A stretch of 28,135 bases of DNA from Opitutia bacterium (GTDB lineage Bacteria > Verrucomicrobiota > Verrucomicrobiia > Opitutales > Seribacteraceae), in contig NZLE01000049.1 of the NCBI GenBank assembly GCA_002692605.1, positions 1 through 28,135 on the forward strand, written 5' to 3'. Below the pieces are notes generated by a model. The model was given only the letters and a program-made list of their open reading frames with translations. It did no database searches and had not been told where the DNA came from. Numbering within the stretch: the first letter of the stretch is position 1; each line of letters begins with the position of its first letter. This document shows positions 1 through 7,610 of this stretch, one piece after another. The position numbers were made by a program, and so were the translations under genes.

Positions 1-1
1 G

Positions 2-1540
2 CTCCCTCTTCAGCATGCTCGCTTGGCGGCGGGCTTCGGGGCAGAGACTTTTCTTTTGTCGGAAGGGCGTGATCCGGTTGAGGTGGCTCGAAGTTTTTCT
101 CGAGACCGGGGAGTCGATGCCGTGATTCTAACGGTTTCGAGTAAGAGTAACGAGCCCGTCAGTCAAGCCGCGAGGATGAGTCGTAAAAGGGGGCGTATCG
201 TTCTGGTAGGCGTCACTGGCTTGGAATTGTCCAGAGCAGAATTTTATGAGAAGGAATTGACTTTTCAGGTTAGCTGTTCGTATGGGCCGGGAAGATATGA
301 TCCGAATTACGAAGACAAGGGAAATGATTATCCATTCGAATTCGTTCGTTGGACGGAGCAAAGAAATTTTGAGGCAGTGCTTGATATGATGGCAGAGGGA
401 AAACTTAAGGTGAAATCCCTCGTTTCCCACAATTTTGAGATCGAAGAAGCGGAGAAGGCTTATCAACTGGTAGGGGGAGCTGAAAAGTCACTCGGCATAT
501 TATTGAAATACCCTTCGGTCGAGATTTCGGATAAGGCTCGCACGGTATCTTTTCATGCAAACGAACAAAATAGGGAGGATGCAAAACGGAAAACGAGTCA
601 GGAGAAAATATCGATCCATTTTGTCGGGGCCGGAAATTACGCCAACAAGATCCTCATCCCGGCGTTTAAGAAGGCTGGGGTCAGTTTGCAAGGCGTGGCT
701 TCCAAAACCGGCCTCGGAGGAGTGAGGGCTGCCCGGAAGCATGGCTTTGTCCAGGCCACGACGGAGATTTCCGCTCTGATTGCAGACAAAGAGGCGGATG
801 CAGTTGTAATTGCCACGCGCCATGATAGCCATGCCGGTTACGTAATCGATGCCTTGAATGCGGGAAAACACGTTTTTGTGGAAAAACCTCTTTGTCTTGA
901 AAAGGAAGAACTTGATCGGATCCGAATGGCATATGAAAAAAAGAACGGAAATGAGAACCTGATTCTCATGGTCGGTTTTAATCGCCGTTTTTCCTCTCTT
1001 GTGGAAAAAACCAAGCGATTGATCGAAGGAACGGGCGGACCATGTTCCTTTGTGATGACGGTGAATGCAGGAATGATTCCATCGGATCATTGGACGCATG
1101 AACCCGAACAGGGAGGAGGAAGAATCGTTGGGGAAGCCTGTCATTTCATTGACCTTCTTCGTTTTCTTGCAGCCAGTCCGGTAGAGAGCTGGGAAAAAAT
1201 CGAAATGGATTCGGCGAACAAAGATACCGTAACCCTTAACCTTGTTTTTGAAGACGGTTCGATTGGAAGCATTCATTACTTTGCCAATGGACACAAATCA
1301 TTTCCAAAGGAAAGATTGGAGATCTTTTCATCGGGGAGCGTTCTGCAATTGGATAATTTTAGAACGCTTAGGGGCTTTGGTTGGCCGGGCTTCACGAAAA
1401 TGAATCTTTGGAAGCAGGACAAGGGACAGGCGGCGTGCGCTCAAGCCTTTGCAAGGGCCATCCGAAGTGGAACCTGTAATCCGATTCCAATTGATGAAAT
1501 CCTTGAAGTGAGCCAATTGGCCATCGAAATGCGGAAGTGA
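2..1540 (+). CDS. Bi-domain oxidoreductase (zinc-type alcohol dehydrogenase C-terminal part fused to Gfo/Idh/MocA), 5' truncated
   Basis: The reading frame is open to the left edge, so the N-terminal part is missing; a TTG at 23 is internal and not a credible start. Counting residues from that TTG, 1-163 resemble the C-terminal nucleotide-binding half of a zinc-type alcohol dehydrogenase (GRIVLVGVTG at 57-66). A charged linker of about 30 residues follows. From about 196 a second Rossmann fold starts (IHFVGAGNYANK), with the EKP motif of the Gfo/Idh/MocA family at 287-289 and an AGxHWxHxPEQGGGRIVGE-type segment further on. Such two-domain proteins are known in polysaccharide clusters and are presumed to act on nucleotide sugars or sugar acids, but the substrate is not established. 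The stop codon overlaps the GTG start of the next gene (GTGA), indicating one operon. The family is clear; the reaction is not. Confidence 0.85.
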   Translation, partial: LPLQHARLAAGFGAETFLLSEGRDPVEVARSFSRDRGVDAVILTVSSKSNEPVSQAARMSRKRGRIVLVGVTGLELSRAEFYEKELTFQVSCSYGPGRYDPNYEDKGNDYPFEFVRWTEQRNFEAVLDMMAEGKLKVKSLVSHNFEIEEAEKAYQLVGGAEKSLGILLKYPSVEISDKARTVSFHANEQNREDAKRKTSQEKISIHFVGAGNYANKILIPAFKKAGVSLQGVASKTGLGGVRAARKHGFVQATTEISALIADKEADAVVIATRHDSHAGYVIDALNAGKHVFVEKPLCLEKEELDRIRMAYEKKNGNENLILMVGFNRRFSSLVEKTKRLIEGTGGPCSFVMTVNAGMIPSDHWTHEPEQGGGRIVGEACHFIDLLRFLAASPVESWEKIEMDSANKDTVTLNLVFEDGSIGSIHYFANGHKSFPKERLEIFSSGSVLQLDNFRTLRGFGWPGFTKMNLWKQDKGQAACAQAFARAIRSGTCNPIPIDEILEVSQLAIEMRK

Positions 1541-2637
1541 ACGTTTTGGTCGATCTGATTGCTGGGGCTCGTCCCAATTTCATGAAAATCGCACCGATCA
1601 TCCGGGCCATGGAATCGAGAAACAAGGGGGTGGGTACGCTTACTTATCGATTGGTTCATACCGGTCAGCATTACGATCACAATATGTCGGATTCCTTCTT
1701 CGAGCAATTGGGGATTCCGAAGCCAGACGTGAATTTGCAAGTGGGGTCAGGAACTCAGGCCGAACAAACCGCTGGAATCATGCAAGGTTATGAAAAATTA
1801 CTTTCCGAGAAGCCATCTCAATTGTGTATGGTGGTCGGAGACGTGACTTCCACCATGGCCTGCTCGATCACCGCCCAAAAAAAAGGCATTCCGGTAGCTC
1901 ACGTAGAGGGTGGAATTCGATCCGGCGATCGAAGTATGCCCGAGGAAATAAATCGCATCGTTACTGACGTAGTAAGCAACTACTTTTTTACCACCAGTGA
2001 GACCGCGAATGAAAACCTGATCGATTCGGGGGTGTCGAAGGATAGCATTTTTTTCGTCGGAAACACGATGATCGACACCTTGCTTTCCAACGAAGACAAA
2101 TTCGCAAAACCGAAGTTGTGGAATGATCTTGGGCTAAGTGAAAAAAATTATTTCGTGATCACCCTCCATCGCCCGAACAACGTTGATCAAACCGATGGAT
2201 TCCTTCGCATTTTGGAAGTCCTTGCCCAGAGCGCTCGTGGATTGCCTTTGGTTTTTCCGGTTCATCCGCGATCGATGAAATCTCTCAAAAAAATCGGAGC
2301 CATTCCTTCCGGTTTTTCCTTAGTCGAACCACAACCCTATTGGGAATTCAATTTTTTGGTTAAACACGCCAAGGCAGTAATCACCGATTCCGGAGGAATC
2401 ACAGAGGAAGCCACGGTTATGGGGGTGCCCTGCATGACCGTGCGTGACTCCACGGAACGCCCGGAGACCATTACTACCGGTACCAATGAATTGGTGGGAA
2501 CAAATCCCGAGCGACTCAAGCCCTTTCTGGATAGATTGTTCGCCGGGGAGTGGAAAAAGGGAGGGATTCCTGAAAAATGGGATGGCAAGACAGGGGAGCG
2601 TATTGTTGAACAACTTGAAAAAATCCTTTGCAACTGA
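1537..2637 (+). CDS. wecB: UDP-N-acetylglucosamine 2-epimerase (non-hydrolysing, WecB family)
   Basis: This 366-residue cytoplasmic enzyme is the right length for the non-hydrolysing 2-epimerases, which interconvert UDP-GlcNAc and UDP-ManNAc (or related UDP-2-acetamido sugars). Family landmarks are GARPNFMKIAPI at 10-21, HTGQHYDHNMS at 41-51, GDVTSTMA at 101-108 (Asp102), HVEGGIRSGDRSMPEEINR at 122-140 (Glu124, Glu136/137), HRPNNVD at 211-217, PVHPR at 241-245, and TDSGGITEEA at 283-292 with the RPETI uracil/phosphate-binding region. The start is GTG at 1537, overlapping the previous stop by four bases, so translation is probably coupled. HRPNN in place of HRREN marks a subgroup distinct from classical enterobacterial WecB. 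A WbjD/FnlC-type role on 6-deoxy UDP-sugars cannot be excluded, given the WbuB-like transferase downstream. Confidence 0.92.
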   Translation: MNVLVDLIAGARPNFMKIAPIIRAMESRNKGVGTLTYRLVHTGQHYDHNMSDSFFEQLGIPKPDVNLQVGSGTQAEQTAGIMQGYEKLLSEKPSQLCMVVGDVTSTMACSITAQKKGIPVAHVEGGIRSGDRSMPEEINRIVTDVVSNYFFTTSETANENLIDSGVSKDSIFFVGNTMIDTLLSNEDKFAKPKLWNDLGLSEKNYFVITLHRPNNVDQTDGFLRILEVLAQSARGLPLVFPVHPRSMKSLKKIGAIPSGFSLVEPQPYWEFNFLVKHAKAVITDSGGITEEATVMGVPCMTVRDSTERPETITTGTNELVGTNPERLKPFLDRLFAGEWKKGGIPEKWDGKTGERIVEQLEKILCN

Positions 2638-4268
2638 ATAAATTTCCATTGTACCTGAATACGCTTCGTTACCTTAAACCTAGCCAATTCTACCATCGGA
2701 TTTCATATAATTTGCGTAAGCCGAAAAACTTGAAGGTTCCCAAGCTTGCGGTTCGTTCGAAACCACGAGAATGGATTCAACCGATCGGGCGAAAACCAAG
2801 AATGCCTGACTCGAATACCTTTACTTTCCTTAACCTTTCCAAATCCTTTCGGGAAACGGGATGGGAGGGTGCGGGTATGGACAGACTCTGGCGTTACCAT
2901 TTGCATTACTTTGATGACCTGAATGCAGAGTGTTCCAAAGAACGCTTGGCGATTCATAGGGTTTTGGTGGACGATTGGATTCGAAACAACGCTTCATTCG
3001 AAGGTGTTGGCTGGGAACCTTATCCGACTTCTTTGCGGATCGTGAACTGGATAAAATGGGCGCTTGCGGGAAACTCACTGGAGCCCAAATGGCTGGAAAG
3101 CCTTGCAATGCAAACCGAATGGTTAAGCGAGAGATTGGAGTTTCACTTGTTGGGCAATCACTTGTTCGCCAATGCAAAGGCTTTGCTTTTTTCCGCTTTG
3201 TTCTTTGAGGGAGAAGCGACTCACGGATGGTGGAAAACAGGAACGGAACTAGTTCATCGGCAAATGGATGAACAAATTCTTGGCGATGGCGGCCATTTTG
3301 AAAGAAGTCCGATGTACCATGGTATCGTTCTTGAAGACCTGCTTGATCTTTTGAACCTTTTCAAAGCGTATGAACACGCTATGCCCGGAATGAGCGACCT
3401 TTGCCCTAAATTGCTTCTGAAGATTTCCGCAATGATCGACTGGCTTAGGGCGATGATTCACCCGGATGAAGGCATTGGCTTTTTCAACGACTCGGCATTG
3501 GAACACGAACCTGAACCGGGGCAAATTTTCTCCTATGCGAGTAAGCTGGGATTTTCAGTTTCGGAGAGTATCGAGGAGGAATCGAAGAGTCTTGAGCAAA
3601 CCGGCTACGTACGCTTGGCCAAGGAACATGCGGTCGCTTTGATCGATGCCGCCCCCATAGGCCCCGATTATATTCCTGGGCATGCCCACGCGGATACCTT
3701 GTCTTTTGAGTTGTCGATCCGAGGACGAAGGATTTTGGTGAACGGAGGAACTTCCACCTATCAGAATAATCTTCAAAGACACAAGGAAAGATCCACCCAA
3801 TCTCATAACACAGTGGAGGTTAATGGGAGGAATTCATCGGAGGTTTGGGGCGCTTTTCGCGTAGCTCGTCGAGCAAAACCATTCTCCAGGTCATGTGAGC
3901 TAGGAGGAAACACTGCTTCCGTTTCCTGTTCGCACGATGGTTACTCGAGAATGTGTGAGAGAATCGTTCATCATCGGAATTGGGAGTTGCAGGCGGGAAA
4001 GTTCCGCATCCTCGATCGCATGGAAGGACGAAATGCAGTGGGTGTCGCTCGCTTTCATTTTCATCCGAACCTTCAATTGAAGCAACGGACTGATTCCATT
4101 TGGCAAGTAGAGGGATATGACCATGGGGTTCTTTTCGAGGTGATCGATGGGTTGGGAATGGTCGAACCTTCCACACATTCTCCTGCGTTTGGCCGGATTG
4201 TCGAAAACCAATGCTTATCGGTAAGTCTTATCAATGGAGCGGCTGAGGTCTCCATAACTTGGGATTGA
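2628..4268 (+). CDS. Heparinase II/III-family protein of polysaccharide cluster
   Basis: A 546-residue protein with the heparinase II/III architecture: an alpha/alpha-toroid N-terminal half, then a beta-sandwich. Visible landmarks are GNHLFANAKAL (176-186), GGHFERSPMYH (221-231, containing the His/Tyr region used in polysaccharide lyases), GHAHADTLSFEL (351-362) and QSHNTVEVNG (391-400). No signal peptide is visible, which is usual for homologues inside O-antigen/capsule clusters and suggests a cytoplasmic protein rather than a secreted catabolic lyase. Its role there (uronate epimerisation, editing or trimming of glycan) is not established. It begins at a TTG at 2628, overlapping the wecB stop by ten bases; no ATG is available near the N-terminus. 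Family assignment is firm, activity unknown. Confidence 0.88.
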   Translation: MQLNKFPLYLNTLRYLKPSQFYHRISYNLRKPKNLKVPKLAVRSKPREWIQPIGRKPRMPDSNTFTFLNLSKSFRETGWEGAGMDRLWRYHLHYFDDLNAECSKERLAIHRVLVDDWIRNNASFEGVGWEPYPTSLRIVNWIKWALAGNSLEPKWLESLAMQTEWLSERLEFHLLGNHLFANAKALLFSALFFEGEATHGWWKTGTELVHRQMDEQILGDGGHFERSPMYHGIVLEDLLDLLNLFKAYEHAMPGMSDLCPKLLLKISAMIDWLRAMIHPDEGIGFFNDSALEHEPEPGQIFSYASKLGFSVSESIEEESKSLEQTGYVRLAKEHAVALIDAAPIGPDYIPGHAHADTLSFELSIRGRRILVNGGTSTYQNNLQRHKERSTQSHNTVEVNGRNSSEVWGAFRVARRAKPFSRSCELGGNTASVSCSHDGYSRMCERIVHHRNWELQAGKFRILDRMEGRNAVGVARFHFHPNLQLKQRTDSIWQVEGYDHGVLFEVIDGLGMVEPSTHSPAFGRIVENQCLSVSLINGAAEVSITWD

Positions 4269-4296
4269 ACGGTTCCAGCATTTGACATCGCTCACC

Positions 4297-4302
4297 AAGG
4301 AG
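4297..4302 (+). promoter_or_regulatory. Shine-Dalgarno AAGGAG upstream of the family-4 glycosyltransferase
   Basis: A strong AAGGAG lies 8 bases before an ATG at 4311 and 13 bases before the GTG at 4316. The ATG reads only ATG-AAG-TGA, so the productive start is the overlapping GTG, with suboptimal spacing. It is one of the few strong Shine-Dalgarno sequences in the cluster. Confidence 0.6.
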
Positions 4303-4315
4303 AAAACCGCATGAA

Positions 4316-5521
4316 GTGAAAATCCTCTATTTTTATCAGTACTTTTCCACTTCCAAGGGATCTTGGGGAACGAGAGCCTTTGAATTTTCCAAGCGGTGGG
4401 TGCAGGCGGGGCATGAGGTTACCGTGGTGACGTGCGTGTATGACAAGTCGGACCTCAGTCCGTCTGGATTGATCCATCGAGAAAAGATCGAAGGGATTAA
4501 TTTGGTTGTTCTTAATCTTAAACTTTCCAACAAGCACGGGAGGATTGTCAGAGGCTTCACTTTTCTCGCGTTCTCCTTGTTTGCCGGTATTTTTTCGATC
4601 CTAAAATCTTGTGATCTCGTAATTGCCTCCTCGGGACCGTTGACGGTGGCTTTTGCCGGACTTCTTGCAAAATGGATAAGAAGGCGCAAATTCGTTCTGG
4701 AAGTGAGGGATCTTTTCAGTGAAGGCATCGAGCAATTGGGTTTAATCCAAAAGGCATCGATCGTTTCGCTCCTCCGCCGTTTTGAAGCGCTTTGCTACCG
4801 CTCGGCTGATTGTACGGTTGCCTTGTCTCCATCGATGGCGGAATGGATTGTCAGGTCTTACCAACCCAAAAGAGTCGAATCGATTCCGAACGCTTCGGAT
4901 TGTGAGTTCTTCGATGAATTGAAGCGACTTGGGCCTCCTCCCGAAATGATTTCGAAGGACAAGAGGACTTTTGTTTATTCGGGCACTTTGGGCCTCGCCA
5001 ATCATTGTGATCAGATCCTGACCGCTGCCCAGAAGCTCAAAGCCTGGGGTGAGGAGGATATCTTGATTTACTTGATCGGGGACGGAAAGGAAAAGAGAGA
5101 TCTTGAAAAAAAGGCCGGACAGGAGCAACTCCTGGGCATGATTCGTTTCTTGCCTCCGATTCCAAAGGAAGATCTAGCCCTTTGGATCAATCATTGCGAT
5201 GCGGTTCTGCTCGTTCTAAAAAACCTCAAGGTTTTCGATACCGTCTCTCCCAACAAATTATTCGATGCCTTTGCCGCGGGCGTTCCTGTGATTCAAACCA
5301 CTCAGGGTTGGATCAGAACCTTACTCCAAGTGGAAAATTGCGGAATAACCACCGAACCTGGGGATCCGGATGGCTTGGCGAATGCGATTCAATACTTGGC
5401 TCATAATTACGAGGATAGGAAAACCATGTCGGCAAATTCATTGAAAGTGGGAAGAGAACGTTTTGATCGAAACTTGCTTTCACGAAAATACCTTGATCTT
5501 TTGGAGGAATTGAAGCTCTGA
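4316..5521 (+). CDS. Glycosyltransferase family 4 (WbuB-like)
   Basis: A 401-residue GT-B retaining glycosyltransferase. The N-terminal acceptor domain starts KILYFYQYFSTSKGSWGTR and includes a hydrophobic membrane-associating stretch at about 81-97. The donor domain contains YSGTLGLANHCDQIL (221-235), LIGDG (253-257) and SPNKLFDAFAAGVPVI (311-326), equivalent to the SPsKlfEYmAaGkPi motif of this group, with Asp in place of the usual Glu. WbuB-type enzymes add N-acetylated 6-deoxy sugars such as L-FucNAc during O-antigen assembly; the actual donor here is not readable. GTG at 4316 is the only start that gives the full first beta-strand. The gene sits 47 bases after the heparinase-like gene and overlaps the next one. 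Confidence 0.88.
   Translation: MKILYFYQYFSTSKGSWGTRAFEFSKRWVQAGHEVTVVTCVYDKSDLSPSGLIHREKIEGINLVVLNLKLSNKHGRIVRGFTFLAFSLFAGIFSILKSCDLVIASSGPLTVAFAGLLAKWIRRRKFVLEVRDLFSEGIEQLGLIQKASIVSLLRRFEALCYRSADCTVALSPSMAEWIVRSYQPKRVESIPNASDCEFFDELKRLGPPPEMISKDKRTFVYSGTLGLANHCDQILTAAQKLKAWGEEDILIYLIGDGKEKRDLEKKAGQEQLLGMIRFLPPIPKEDLALWINHCDAVLLVLKNLKVFDTVSPNKLFDAFAAGVPVIQTTQGWIRTLLQVENCGITTEPGDPDGLANAIQYLAHNYEDRKTMSANSLKVGRERFDRNLLSRKYLDLLEELKL
5503..5507 (+). promoter_or_regulatory. Shine-Dalgarno GGAGG deciding the start of the WbpV-like gene
   Basis: GGAGG lies 10 bases before a CTG at 5518 that forms a CTGA overlap with the preceding stop. This supports initiation there rather than at the in-frame TTG at 5542, which would cut into the first beta-strand of the Rossmann fold. 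Confidence 0.5.
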
Positions 5522-6471
5522 AAGAAAGGAAAACATGCTGTTTGGTGACCGGAGCCAATGGTTTCCTAGGCAAGCATTTGGTCCGTACTCTGACCCAAGA
5601 GGGTAAGAAAGTCTACAGTCTGGGAGTGAGGCATTCGAACGCAGCCCAAGCTCTTGTCGTGGATTTGTCAAAAGAGGTACCTGACCTGAGCGGTTACAAA
5701 TTCGATGAGGTTTATCATCTTGCCGGCCTTGCTCATAGGGTGCCAAGGAATCAGGAGGAAAAAGAGCTGTTTGATTCGGTCAACCACTTGGGGACGAAGC
5801 GATTGCTTCAGTCTTTGGAAAAGGCGGAATTACCTCAAACGGGCGTGCTTTTTTTGAGTTCGGTAGCAGTCTACGGTTTGGAAACGGGGGAGGGCATTTG
5901 CGAAGATCATCCCAGAAATGCAGAGGATGCTTACGGCAAAAGCAAAAGACTGGCCGAAGATGCCCTTGTTCGTTGGGCCGAAGAAAAAAAGGTAAACTAT
6001 TCGATTGTACGGGCTCCTTTGATCGCTGGGCCAAATCCACCCGGCAACCTAGGGGCATTAATCAGAGGATTGAAGTCCGGGAAATACCTTAGGATTGGAG
6101 GAGGTTTGGCAAAAAGAAGCATTGTGGCGGTCGACGAAATGGTTCGTTTTTTGCCAACCGTTTTGAGGGAGGGTGGAGTTTTTCATCTTACGGACGGAGA
6201 ACATCCCCGGTTGCGTGATCTCGAGGAGCAAATCAGTTTTCAAATCGGGCGACCCGAGCCTTTGAACTTGGCAATGCCCATTGCCTTTTCCCTGGCTAAG
6301 ATATTTGATTTCGTTCAGCTTTTGACAAAAAGACCCATGCCTTTCGATTCGCAGAGATTCGGAAAGATGACCCAAAGTCTGACTTTCGATGATTCTCTCG
6401 CCCGCGAACGATTGAATTGGTCTTCGAATTCCATTTTGGAAAGGATGGACTGGGTACTGAGCGAATCGTGA
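5518..6471 (+). CDS. NAD-dependent epimerase/dehydratase, WbpV-like UDP-sugar 4-reductase/epimerase
   Basis: An extended short-chain dehydrogenase/reductase of about 317 residues. From the proposed CTG start (5518) the nucleotide-binding loop VTGANGFLG is at 10-18; YHLAGLAHRV, LSSVAVYG and the catalytic AYGKSK (Tyr139, Lys143) follow. Starting at TTG 5542 would give a protein beginning MVTGANGFLG with no first strand, so an upstream start is preferred; CTG 5518 has a good Shine-Dalgarno and a four-base overlap with the previous stop. The position directly before a WbpL-type transferase and a WbpM-type dehydratase matches the P. aeruginosa wbpV-wbpL-wbpM order, where WbpV reduces the 4-keto intermediate to UDP-QuiNAc. 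Other family members are 4-epimerases, so substrate is inferred from context. It ends in a GTGA overlap with the next gene. Confidence 0.82.
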   Translation: MKERKTCCLVTGANGFLGKHLVRTLTQEGKKVYSLGVRHSNAAQALVVDLSKEVPDLSGYKFDEVYHLAGLAHRVPRNQEEKELFDSVNHLGTKRLLQSLEKAELPQTGVLFLSSVAVYGLETGEGICEDHPRNAEDAYGKSKRLAEDALVRWAEEKKVNYSIVRAPLIAGPNPPGNLGALIRGLKSGKYLRIGGGLAKRSIVAVDEMVRFLPTVLREGGVFHLTDGEHPRLRDLEEQISFQIGRPEPLNLAMPIAFSLAKIFDFVQLLTKRPMPFDSQRFGKMTQSLTFDDSLARERLNWSSNSILERMDWVLSES

Positions 6472-7523
6472 AGGAACTGATCTTTAGCCTCGAAACGATG
6501 CCTTTCATTGCAGTTTGGCTAAGCTTTACTTTTTTGCTCGTTCTTTTCGCAACAAAATGGGTTCGTTCGCTGGCTTTGCGTAAAAATATCATTGATATGC
6601 CAAATTCCAGAAGCAGTCATAAAACCCCCACCCCGAGAGGAGGTGGATTGGCCTTCGTACTAGGCATTTCCATGGGTCATTCCGTCTTGTTTTTCCATGA
6701 AGGGAGTAATTTGTGGCTACTTTGCCTTCATTTCTCATCCCTTTTGATTGCCTTCATAGGATGGATCGACGACCAGATCTCCCTTTCCCCTCAAACGAGG
6801 TTGATCCTTCAGTTGTTTGCCACTCTTGTCCTCTTATTCCCTTTTCAGCCCTTCTCGGGCTTCTCTTTTCATATGACTGATTTTCCCAATTGGGCTTATT
6901 GGGTCATGTTGACCTTGTTTGTGATGTGGTCGATCAATCTCTACAACTTCATGGATGGGATAGACGGCCTCGCCGCGATTCAAGCGATCACCGTATCCCT
7001 CGGCGGAGCCCTGCTTTGTCACTTGAATGCAGACCCGGTACTCTGTCTAGCTTTTCTCGTAGTCGCTTTTGCCTGCGCAGGCTTTATTCGTTGGAATTGG
7101 ATGCCCGCCAAGATTTTTTCCGGTGATGCGGGCAGCACCTACTTGGGCATCCTATTTGCCGGTCTTATGGTGGCGGCCGCTTCCAGGGAAACCTTTTCCC
7201 TACTCGTGGGTTTAATTCTAATGGGTTCGTTTTACGTCGACGCTACCTTCACCTTGTTGTTTCGTTTGGGCAAAGGCCAAAAACCACATCAGGCTCACAG
7301 GACTCACACTTACCAAAAGGCAAATCAAGCGGGGTATTCCTCCCGTCGGATTTGCCATGCCGTCGCATTGATTAATATTCTGTGGTTGCTTCCCCTGGGC
7401 GTGCTCGCTTCTTCAAAAACAACCATGGAAGTTTACGTTTTTTTTCTCGCATGCCTTCCATTGGTTGCCCTATCCCTATTTTTCAAAGCGGGAAACAGTA
7501 AAATCGTTGGGCATGCTCCATGA
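6468..7523 (+). CDS. Undecaprenyl-phosphate sugar-1-phosphate transferase (WecA/WbpL/TagO family)
   Basis: A polytopic membrane protein of 351 residues, of the MraY/WecA superfamily that moves HexNAc-1-phosphate from a UDP-sugar to undecaprenyl phosphate, the first membrane step of O-antigen synthesis. The diagnostic cytoplasmic motifs are all visible: SSHKTPTPRGGG (49-60), WIDDQISLSP (99-108; Asp101-Asp102), NLYNFMDGIDG (157-167), KIFSGDAGSTYLG (215-227) and HRTHTYQ (277-283). About ten hydrophobic segments alternate with these loops. GTG at 6468 is chosen as start because it forms a GTGA overlap with the previous stop; ATG at 6498 is an alternative. A TTG at 6417 would create a long overlap and is unlikely. 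Context favours a QuiNAc/FucNAc-1-P (WbpL-like) donor, but GlcNAc-1-P is also possible. Confidence 0.88.
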   Translation: MKELIFSLETMPFIAVWLSFTFLLVLFATKWVRSLALRKNIIDMPNSRSSHKTPTPRGGGLAFVLGISMGHSVLFFHEGSNLWLLCLHFSSLLIAFIGWIDDQISLSPQTRLILQLFATLVLLFPFQPFSGFSFHMTDFPNWAYWVMLTLFVMWSINLYNFMDGIDGLAAIQAITVSLGGALLCHLNADPVLCLAFLVVAFACAGFIRWNWMPAKIFSGDAGSTYLGILFAGLMVAAASRETFSLLVGLILMGSFYVDATFTLLFRLGKGQKPHQAHRTHTYQKANQAGYSSRRICHAVALINILWLLPLGVLASSKTTMEVYVFFLACLPLVALSLFFKAGNSKIVGHAP

Positions 7524-7570
7524 TGAAAATTCTTCGTTCTTTCGGTTCGTTAAATCATCGGAAGCGAGTC

Positions 7571-7598
7571 TTGCCTGCGATATGTCTGGTTGTATCCT
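7571..7598 (+). promoter_or_regulatory. Weak candidate sigma70-type promoter before the WbpM-like gene
   Basis: TTGCCT (7571-7576) and TATCCT (7593-7598) are separated by 16 bases in the only gap of this part of the cluster, 12 bases before the preferred ATG at 7611. Both boxes are imperfect, so this is only a candidate. Confidence 0.22.
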
Positions 7599-7610
7599 AA
7601 GCCTAGTTAT

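Noticed and set aside
500..1294. Long antisense open frame (264 codons, minus) inside the oxidoreductase gene
   Set aside because: It lies wholly opposite a well-supported gene, has no recognisable domain and reads like a codon-bias shadow.
4282..4287. Perfect TTGACA before the family-4 glycosyltransferase, considered as a -35 box
   Set aside because: No acceptable -10 box occurs 15-19 bases downstream, where the Shine-Dalgarno and start codon already lie.
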